Shown piece after piece: positions 1 through 4,548 of a DNA stretch of 6,419 bases. Both the position numbers and the translations under genes were made by a program. Where the stretch lies: positions 1-6,419 of the forward strand of contig CACZOS010000015.1 in assembly GCA_902782815.1 (NCBI GenBank), in the 5' to 3' direction. Position 1 is the stretch's first letter. Every line of letters begins with the position of its first letter. The notes below the pieces were generated by a model that was given only the letters and a program-made list of their open reading frames with translations, ran no database searches and was not told the DNA's origin. The stretch is from an uncultured Lachnospiraceae bacterium (GTDB lineage: Bacteria > Bacillota > Clostridia > Lachnospirales > Lachnospiraceae).

Positions 1-161
1 CTCTGGGTATATCCCGCCATTTGCTCCATTGCTGCCGGGTGGATTTCGGCAGTCATTACGGAGGCCTTGTGATCCGTGACGGGCTGCCTGAAGATTTTGA
101 AAAAACCATGGAGTATTTCGGTTTAGCGCTGAGCAGAGACCGACGGGAAGATCTGGAATGA
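1..161 (+). CDS. 3' end of an unrecognised gene (partial, 5' truncated)
   Basis: An open frame enters the window from the left (first full codon at base 3) and ends at TGA 159-161. It gives about 52 C-terminal residues, including the stretches RVDFGSHYGGLVIRDGLPED and FEKTMEYFGLAL and a charged end, SRDRREDLE. The other two forward frames hit stops before base 85, and third-position base choice in this frame looks like that of the neighbouring genes, so I take it as real coding sequence. I do not recognise the family from this fragment and assign no function. The visible tail shows no obvious membrane segment. The stop lies 13 bases before the recU start, and the recU ribosome binding site begins right after it, so the two genes are probably co-transcribed. 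Confidence 0.6.
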   Translation, partial: LGISRHLLHCCRVDFGSHYGGLVIRDGLPEDFEKTMEYFGLALSRDRREDLE

Positions 162-169
162 AAGGAAAG
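162..169 (+). promoter_or_regulatory. Shine-Dalgarno sequence of recU
   Basis: The purine run AAGGAAAG ends five bases before ATG 175-177. An in-frame TTG at 172-174 would lie only two bases from it, so this site favours the ATG as the true start. Confidence 0.65.
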
Positions 170-174
170 ATTTG

Positions 175-741
175 ATGGGAACATGGAATTCAAGGGGACT
201 GCGGGGATCAGTCCTCGAGGAGATGATCAACTATACAAACGAGAAATACCGGGGAAAGAAGCTTGCGCTGATCCAAAAGATCCCTACTCCCATCACCCCC
301 GTCCGTTTCGACAAAGAGTCCAGGCATATCACCCTTGCCTATTTTGACCAGAGGTCTACCGTGGACTATATGGGAGTGGTCCAGGGAGTTCCGGTCTGCT
401 TTGACGCCAAGGAATGTGCAGTGGATTCTTTTCCCATGCAGAACATTCATGAGCATCAGGTCAGCTTTATGAGGGATTTCGAACAACAGGGAGGGGCAGC
501 CTTTTTCCTCCTGTATTTTACCCACAGGCAGGAATGCTATTATCTGAGATTCAGAGAACTTCTGGTTTACTACGAGAGAATGCTGGCGGGGGGATTGAAA
601 CATTTTAAATACGCGGAGCTGGATCCGGCTTATTTCGTTTCCTCCGAAAAGGGAGTCAACCTGCATTATCTGAGGAACCTGCAGCAGGATCTGCTGGAGA
701 GGGAGGACTCACCGCAGGAGACCGCCGGATCAAAGAACTGA
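175..741 (+). CDS. recU: Holliday junction resolvase RecU
   Basis: RecU is the Firmicute Holliday junction endonuclease. It cuts four-way DNA junctions symmetrically during recombinational repair and chromosome segregation, acting on the nucleoid as a dimer with RuvAB and RecA. The protein is 188 residues against about 206 in B. subtilis, mainly because of a shorter N-terminus. Family landmarks are visible: N-S-R-G near residues 5-8, the LEEMINYTNEKYR helix (14-26), KIPTPI (35-40), STVDYMGV (61-68), FDAKE (76-80) and FPMQNIHEHQ (86-95). D64, D77 and K79 fit the metal-binding nuclease core; D77 stands where B. subtilis has Glu in FEAKE, a conservative change. The start was set at ATG 175 from the ribosome binding site. 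The gene sits upstream of the operon promoter at 760, so it probably belongs to the preceding transcript. The family call is secure; activity is inferred. Confidence 0.93.
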   Translation: MGTWNSRGLRGSVLEEMINYTNEKYRGKKLALIQKIPTPITPVRFDKESRHITLAYFDQRSTVDYMGVVQGVPVCFDAKECAVDSFPMQNIHEHQVSFMRDFEQQGGAAFFLLYFTHRQECYYLRFRELLVYYERMLAGGLKHFKYAELDPAYFVSSEKGVNLHYLRNLQQDLLEREDSPQETAGSKN

Positions 742-759
742 GAACAGACGATGGCGGAG

Positions 760-788
760 TTGACGAATTTTCCCTTTTATTTTATAAT
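760..788 (+). promoter_or_regulatory. Sigma-A type promoter of the yicC-remA-gmk-rpoZ-murE-priA operon
   Basis: A -35 box TTGACG (760-765) and a perfect -10 box TATAAT (783-788) are separated by exactly 17 bases, with AT-rich DNA between and after them. This is one base from the full consensus and lies in the only long gap of the window, 19 bases after recU. Transcription should begin near 795, leaving a leader of about 100 bases before yicC. I see no comparable promoter in the later gaps, which supports one transcript for the six downstream genes, although promoters inside genes cannot be excluded. Confidence 0.82.
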
Positions 789-898
789 AAAAGTTACGTT
801 AATTGGACCTTGAGGTTTGAAAAGACGACGCAGGCGATTGAATAAAACCGGGTCGGACCGGTAATCTGACCCAGATGACAAGGATATAGGTGAATATT
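789..898 (+). other. Untranslated leader of the yicC operon with possible hairpins
   Basis: This is the stretch between the promoter and the yicC start; I see no open frame with its own ribosome binding site in it. Two mutually exclusive hairpins can form. One pairs ACCGG (847-851) with CCGGT (858-862) around a six-base loop. The other pairs GGGTCGG (850-856) with CTGACCC (866-872), seven pairs including one G-U, around a nine-base loop. Neither is followed by a T-run, so neither looks like an intrinsic terminator. I recognise no riboswitch or protein-leader class. Any regulatory role is inference. Confidence 0.4.
888..893 (+). promoter_or_regulatory. Shine-Dalgarno sequence deciding the yicC start
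   Basis: AGGTGA matches the 3' part of the AGGAGGTGA consensus and ends five bases before TTG 899-901. An upstream in-frame GTG at 890-892 lies inside this element and would have to use AAGGA at 880-884 instead. The element together with the family's usual N-terminus points to TTG 899. Confidence 0.6.
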
Positions 899-1777
899 TT
901 GATTAAGAGTATGACGGGATTTGGCCGCGGAGAATACATTGACCAGGACCTGAAGGTGGTCGTGGAGATGAAAGCGGTCAATCACAGATACAGCGACATT
1001 AATGTGAAGATTCCCCGTAAACTGAGCTTCCTCGAGACGGAGGTCAGAAATTTTCTGAAAAAGGAGATTCAGAGAGGAAAGATCGACGTCTTCATCACTT
1101 ATGAAGATCTGGCGGACCATACCGCCGATGTACGTCTCCATGAAGATCTGGCAAGAGAATATTTTGAGGCCATAAACAGGCTCTCTCTGAGTCTGGGCAT
1201 CAGCAATGACACCACAGCCTATCGGATCTCCCGTTTTCCTGAGGTTCTCACCCTGGAAGAGAGTGAGATGAACCAGGACAATGTCCGCCATGTGCTGACT
1301 GAGTCACTGGGGCTTGCTCTGGCTCAGTTTACCGAAAGCCGTGTCAATGAAGGGGAGAACCTGTCAAAGGATATTCTTTCCAAGCTTGACGGGATGACGG
1401 AGAAGATTGCGGTGGTGGAACAGAGATATCCCCAGATGGTGAGTGACTATCGGAAAAAACTGGAAACCAAGGTCCATGATCTTCTGGAGGATGCCAATAT
1501 CGATGAATCCCGGCTTGCCACAGAGGTGGTGATCTATGCCGACAAGATAGCCGTGGATGAGGAGACGGTGAGACTGAGAAGCCATATTTCCGCCATGAGG
1601 GCGGAACTCCTGGAAGGGGGCAGCATAGGGAGAAAACTGGATTTTATTGCCCAGGAAATGAACCGGGAGGCAAACACCATTCTCTCCAAATGCAATGATA
1701 TCACCATTTCCAATGTGGCCATCGACCTGAAGACAGATATCGAAAAGATCCGTGAACAGGTTCAGAATATTGAGTAG
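899..1777 (+). CDS. yicC: YicC/YloC family endoribonuclease
   Basis: YicC-family proteins (YicC in E. coli, YloC in B. subtilis) are cytoplasmic proteins linked to RNA turnover. Members have been reported as endoribonucleases and, in E. coli, as a factor promoting small-RNA decay. The product is 292 residues, the normal length. It opens with IKSMTGFGRG (2-11), the hallmark of the N-terminal YicC domain, followed by R59-G60-K61 in the conserved QRGKIDV stretch. The C-terminal DUF1732-type domain carries KLDFIAQEMNREANTI with N255-R256-E257-x-N259-T260-I261, and ends in a helical segment, LKTDIEKIREQVQNIE. I chose the TTG at 899 over the GTG at 890 because family members typically begin M-I-K-S-M-T-G-F-G and because AGGTGA is well placed; the GTG start would add NIL residues not typical of the family. 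It is the first gene after the promoter. The remA ribosome binding site overlaps its stop. Confidence 0.94.
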   Translation: MIKSMTGFGRGEYIDQDLKVVVEMKAVNHRYSDINVKIPRKLSFLETEVRNFLKKEIQRGKIDVFITYEDLADHTADVRLHEDLAREYFEAINRLSLSLGISNDTTAYRISRFPEVLTLEESEMNQDNVRHVLTESLGLALAQFTESRVNEGENLSKDILSKLDGMTEKIAVVEQRYPQMVSDYRKKLETKVHDLLEDANIDESRLATEVVIYADKIAVDEETVRLRSHISAMRAELLEGGSIGRKLDFIAQEMNREANTILSKCNDITISNVAIDLKTDIEKIREQVQNIE

Positions 1778-1780
1778 GAG
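1775..1780 (+). promoter_or_regulatory. Shine-Dalgarno sequence of remA overlapping the yicC stop
   Basis: TAGGAG contains the yicC stop codon TAG and ends five bases before ATG 1786. This placement favours ATG 1786 over an in-frame GTG at 1780, which overlaps the site itself, and suggests that ribosomes finishing yicC are close to the remA start. Confidence 0.65.
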
Positions 1781-1785
1781 TGCAA

Positions 1786-2058
1786 ATGGCTGGGTTTATT
1801 AATGTGGGATTCGGAAATGTGGTAAACCGGGATAAGATCATCTCGGTGGTGTCTACGGAGGCTGCGCCTATCCGCAGAATGATCCAGAATGCCCGGGACG
1901 AAGGAAGGGCGGTGGATGCCACCTGCGGCCGGAAAACCAAAGCAGCCCTCATCATGGAGAGCGGACATATTATTCTGTCAGCCCTGTCTGTGGAGACCAT
2001 CACGGCCAGGTGCCATTCCCGTATAAAGGAAGAGAAAGAGGAAAACGGATATGGATAA
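1786..2058 (+). CDS. remA: RemA-like DNA-binding regulator (DUF370 family)
   Basis: RemA in B. subtilis is a small DNA-binding protein that activates biofilm matrix and osmoprotection genes. It forms ring-shaped oligomers that bind DNA through basic residues. The protein here is 90 residues, the usual size, and conserved along its whole length: FINVGFGNVV (4-13), SVVSTEAAPIRRMIQNARD (20-38), V-D-A-T-C-G-R-K-T-K (43-52) and a HIILSAL strand (61-67). P28 matches the functionally important B. subtilis P29. K17 lies where I recall R18 and R49-K50 where I recall R50-R51, so basic charge is kept. The last 17 or so residues are charged and variable. The 3' end overlaps gmk by eight bases, indicating translational coupling. 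In Clostridia its targets are not well defined, so the regulatory role is by homology only. Confidence 0.92.
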   Translation: MAGFINVGFGNVVNRDKIISVVSTEAAPIRRMIQNARDEGRAVDATCGRKTKAALIMESGHIILSALSVETITARCHSRIKEEKEENGYG

Positions 2059-2680
2059 AGGAGGCTGTCTCGTTGTGATCTCCGGTTTTTCCGGAGTGGG
2101 TAAAGGGACTGTGGTAAAACGGCTGGTGGAGAAATACGGATATGTCCTGTCCGTATCTGCCACAACCAGGAGCCCCCGCCAGGGGGAAACAGATGGAAAG
2201 GATTACTTTTTCCTTAAAAAAGAAGAGTTTCTGGATGCCGTGGACAAGGACGGATTTATCGAATACGCCATGTATGTGGATAACTACTACGGTACACCCA
2301 GGGCTTTTGTGGAGGACAGACTTGCCGCGGGAAAAAGGATCATCCTTGAGATTGAAGTTCAGGGAGCCCTGGCCGTCAAAGAGCGGTATCCGGAGGCTGC
2401 GCTGATCTTTATCACCACCCCGTCAGCCGCTGAACTTAAAAACCGGCTGGCAGGCCGGGGAACGGAGAGCGAGGAGGTTATCCTTGCCAGACTGGACCGG
2501 GCAGTGACGGAATCGGAATATATTGATAATTATGATTATATAGTATGCAATGAAAGCGGACAGCTGGAGGACTGTGTGGATGAAATTCACCATATCATTG
2601 AGTCCGGAAACAGGGCAGTCCGCAGTCAGGCAGCTTTTATCCGGGAACTGAAGGAGCAGCTTGCGGAATTCCGGAAATAG
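2051..2680 (+). CDS. gmk: Guanylate kinase
   Basis: Gmk transfers phosphate from ATP to GMP, giving GDP in the cytoplasm. It is essential for GTP and dGTP supply and influences the alarmone (p)ppGpp balance in Firmicutes. The length of 209 residues is normal. The P-loop GFSGVGKGT spans residues 12-20. The GMP-binding stretch SATTRSPRQGETDGKDYFF (36-54) holds R40, R43 and Y52, followed by E71 and Y80-G81-T82. LEIEVQGA (99-106) has Glu where many homologues have Asp (LEIDVQGA), a mild change. The lid and Arg-rich region GRGTESEEVILARL lies in the C-terminal half. ATG 2051 lies eight bases inside the 3' end of remA, with AGAGGA (2037-2042) eight bases upstream, so translation is probably coupled to remA. 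No feature suggests loss of function. Confidence 0.97.
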   Translation: MDKGGCLVVISGFSGVGKGTVVKRLVEKYGYVLSVSATTRSPRQGETDGKDYFFLKKEEFLDAVDKDGFIEYAMYVDNYYGTPRAFVEDRLAAGKRIILEIEVQGALAVKERYPEAALIFITTPSAAELKNRLAGRGTESEEVILARLDRAVTESEYIDNYDYIVCNESGQLEDCVDEIHHIIESGNRAVRSQAAFIRELKEQLAEFRK

Positions 2681-2700
2681 AGACTAAGGAAGGCATAAAG

Positions 2701-2726
2701 CCCCGGCCGGAATACCGGATCCGGGG
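2701..2726 (+). other. GC-rich hairpin in the gmk-rpoZ gap
   Basis: CCCCGG (2701-2706) pairs with CCGGGG (2721-2726), and an inner CCGG (2707-2710) pairs with CCGG (2715-2718) around the loop AATA, with a two-base AT bulge. The sequence after it is ATGGAAAGG, not a T-run, so it is not a standard intrinsic terminator. It ends four bases before the rpoZ ribosome binding site and could act as an mRNA-stabilising or translation-modulating structure. The pairing is visible; the function is inference. Confidence 0.5.
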
Positions 2727-2742
2727 ATGGAAAGGAGAGTAT

Positions 2743-3012
2743 ATGTTACATCCATCTTATACCGAGATTTTGGAAAAGATCAACGATAACGAGGAGAATC
2801 CCACTGTGGACAGCAGGTATTCCATAGTGATCGCCACATCCAAAAGAGCCAGGGAGATCATCTCCGGGGACAATCCCATGGTTCCTTCCAGGGAAAATGA
2901 CAAACCTTTGTCCGTAGCCGTAAAGGAACTGGACCAGAATAAGCTTGTGATCCTCCCGGAGGAAGAAGAGGGGAAGGAAGAGGAAGAGATCGTTTTTGAG
3001 GAGAAGGAATAA
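2743..3012 (+). CDS. rpoZ: DNA-directed RNA polymerase omega subunit
   Basis: Omega is the small RNA polymerase subunit that clamps the beta-prime C-terminus and helps core assembly. The N-terminal MLHPSYTEIL (1-10) and the R-Y-S-I-V-I-A-T-S-K-R-A-R-E-I block (25-39) are the family signature, followed by G42 and the conserved KPLSVAVKEL segment. Length is 89 residues, longer than the 67-residue B. subtilis protein. The extra part is a strongly acidic tail (72-89) with 11 Glu in 18 residues, which probably does not belong to the conserved fold. ATG 2743 is preceded by AAGGAG (2732-2737) at a spacing of five. The stop is one base from the murE start. Placement after gmk is the classical gmk-rpoZ pairing seen across bacteria. 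Confidence 0.95.
   Translation: MLHPSYTEILEKINDNEENPTVDSRYSIVIATSKRAREIISGDNPMVPSRENDKPLSVAVKELDQNKLVILPEEEEGKEEEEIVFEEKE
3004..3008 (+). promoter_or_regulatory. Shine-Dalgarno sequence of murE inside the rpoZ end
   Basis: AAGGA lies within the last codons of rpoZ and ends five bases before ATG 3014. It supports this ATG over the in-frame ATG at 2996, which would add a basic six-residue extension and overlap the acidic tail of rpoZ. Confidence 0.55.
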
Positions 3013-3013
3013 A

Positions 3014-4474
3014 ATGATTTTACGGGAATTGCTGAATAAACTGGAATACAGATGTCTTCAGGGAGAGTTGTCCACGGAGGTTAAGGCTGTGGTCAACGAC
3101 AGCCGGAAAATTGTGGAAGGCTGCCTCTTTATCTGTATTAAAGGAGCATCCTTTGACGGACATACTTTTGCCGCCCAGGCAGTGGAATCCGGCGCTTCTG
3201 TTCTGGTTGTGCAGGAAGCTGTGGAGGTCCCGGCCGAAGTGACCGTGATCATGGTGGAGGATACCCGCAGGGCCATGGCCCTGATCTCGGCGGCCTGGTT
3301 CGGTTATCCGGCCCGGGAACTGAAGACCATCGCGATTACGGGAACCAAAGGCAAGACCACCACCTCCTATATGATCCGTGATATTCTGGAACAGGCAGGG
3401 ATAAAGACCGGTCTGATCGGAACCATCGAAGTGGTGATCGGGAACGAACATATCCAGGTTAACAACACAACACCGGAATCCTACGATATCCATCGGTATT
3501 TCCGGAAGATGGCCGACGCCGGCTGTCAGTGTGTGGTCATGGAGACCTCCTCCCAGGGATTCAAACTGGACAGAACAGCGAGGATCTGCTTTGATTACGG
3601 GCTGTTTACCAACCTCTCCCCCGACCATATCGGACATAACGAACATAAGGATTTTCAGGAGTATCTGGAGTGTAAAGCGATGCTGTTCCGGCAGACAAAA
3701 CAGGGCTTTGCCAACCTGGATGATGAACATTTTTCTGAGATCACCAGTGATGCGGTCTGTCCCATTCAGACCTTCGGTGTATCCGAAGGGGCTCAGCTTC
3801 GTGCCACGGATATCAGACTGAAACGGGACAGGGATTTCCTCGGCGTGGATTTCCATGTGAGCGGGCTGGCGGAAGGGGATATTTCCTGTGGTATTCCCGG
3901 TCTTTTCAATGTACATAATGCCCTGGGAGCCATCAGTGTGGCTCTTGCCATGGGCGTTTCCCTGGATAAGATCAACCGGGCGCTTAAGGATTTCCGGGTG
4001 AAGGGAAGGGTACAGATCGTCCCTACAGGGTATGATTATACTCTCATCATCGACTATGCCCATAACGCCATGGCCCTTGAGAGTATACTTAAAACTATGC
4101 GTGAATACCGGCCCGGAAGGCTGATCAGCCTTTTCGGCTGCGGAGGGAACCGGGATAAGCACCGTCGTTTTGAGATGGGGGAGGTCTCCGGAAATCTGGC
4201 GGACTTTACCGTGATCACTTCGGACAATCCCAGATTCGAGGAACCCCAGGCGATCATCGATGACATCATTACCGGCATTCAGAAGACGGAGGGGGAGTAT
4301 ATTTCCATACCGGACCGCCGTCAGGCCATCTCCTATGTGATGAATAACGGGAAAGCCGGGGATATCATTATTCTGGCCGGAAAGGGTCATGAGACCTACC
4401 AGGAGATCAAAGGAGTCAAATACCACATGAGCGAAGAAGAGATCGTTCAGGATGTTCTGGATGGGAAATACTGA
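3014..4474 (+). CDS. murE: UDP-N-acetylmuramoyl-L-alanyl-D-glutamate--2,6-diaminopimelate ligase (MurE)
   Basis: MurE is the cytoplasmic ATP-dependent ligase that adds the third amino acid to the peptidoglycan stem peptide. The 486-residue length and three-domain Mur ligase layout are normal. The N-terminal UDP-binding domain contains N28-D29-S30-R31 and LFICIKGASFDGH (38-50). The central ATPase domain has P-loop G110-T-K-G-K-T-T, the UMAG-binding NNTTPES (150-156), METSSQGFKLDR (176-187) and K221 in the position of the carbamylated lysine. The C-terminal domain has D404-N-P-R-F-E-E-P, the meso-diaminopimelate selecting motif, then GKGHETYQ. DNPR argues against a lysine-adding enzyme. The P-loop has Lys where E. 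coli has Asn (GTNGKTT). The start is one base after the rpoZ stop, implying co-transcription and probable coupling. I cannot tell whether this is the organism's only MurE or a second copy. Confidence 0.93.
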   Translation: MILRELLNKLEYRCLQGELSTEVKAVVNDSRKIVEGCLFICIKGASFDGHTFAAQAVESGASVLVVQEAVEVPAEVTVIMVEDTRRAMALISAAWFGYPARELKTIAITGTKGKTTTSYMIRDILEQAGIKTGLIGTIEVVIGNEHIQVNNTTPESYDIHRYFRKMADAGCQCVVMETSSQGFKLDRTARICFDYGLFTNLSPDHIGHNEHKDFQEYLECKAMLFRQTKQGFANLDDEHFSEITSDAVCPIQTFGVSEGAQLRATDIRLKRDRDFLGVDFHVSGLAEGDISCGIPGLFNVHNALGAISVALAMGVSLDKINRALKDFRVKGRVQIVPTGYDYTLIIDYAHNAMALESILKTMREYRPGRLISLFGCGGNRDKHRRFEMGEVSGNLADFTVITSDNPRFEEPQAIIDDIITGIQKTEGEYISIPDRRQAISYVMNNGKAGDIIILAGKGHETYQEIKGVKYHMSEEEIVQDVLDGKY

Positions 4475-4500
4475 TTTCCGAAAAGATTCTTTTTTCCGAA
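4475..4500 (+). repeat. Short direct repeat TTTCCGAA after murE
   Basis: TTTCCGAA occurs at 4475-4482 and again at 4493-4500, an 18-base period, immediately after the murE stop. Between them a weak six-pair stem (GAAAAG 4480-4485 with CTTTTT 4489-4494, one G-T pair) with a three-base loop is possible. The repeat is real but short; a protein-binding role is speculation and chance is a fair alternative. Confidence 0.3.
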
Positions 4501-4511
4501 GAACACAGATT

Positions 4512-4534
4512 CCGGCCCTGTCCGGCAGGGCCGG
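4512..4534 (+). other. Perfect GC-rich hairpin in the murE-priA gap
   Basis: CCGGCCCTG (4512-4520) and CAGGGCCGG (4526-4534) form a perfect nine-base-pair stem with the five-base loop TCCGG. It is followed by CATAAGGAAG rather than a T-run, and the opposite strand has no T-run either, so it does not fit an intrinsic terminator. It ends three bases before the priA Shine-Dalgarno sequence (AAGGA 4538-4542). Likely roles are mRNA stabilisation, processing, or tuning of priA translation; these are inferences. Confidence 0.6.
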
Positions 4535-4548
4535 CATAAGGAAGAAAT

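Noticed and set aside
208..666. A 152-codon - strand open frame inside recU
   Set aside because: It is fully contained in recU, whose motifs are clear, and has no recognisable content.
794..1291. A 165-codon - strand open frame covering the operon leader and the first half of yicC
   Set aside because: It overlaps a well-conserved yicC and the operon leader, and has no recognisable domain.
2142..2405. An 87-codon + strand open frame in another frame of gmk
   Set aside because: It is out of frame within a complete guanylate kinase and has low-complexity, family-less content.
2701..2726. Hairpin considered as a gmk terminator
   Set aside because: No T-run follows and the rpoZ ribosome binding site starts four bases later.
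4512..4534. Perfect hairpin considered as an intrinsic terminator of murE
   Set aside because: No T-run follows the stem on either strand, and the priA ribosome binding site begins three bases later.
3020..4537. A 505-codon open frame on the - strand running through almost all of murE
   Set aside because: It mirrors the murE coding frame, resembles no family I know, and lies over a gene with complete Mur ligase motifs. Long antisense frames like this arise from codon bias.
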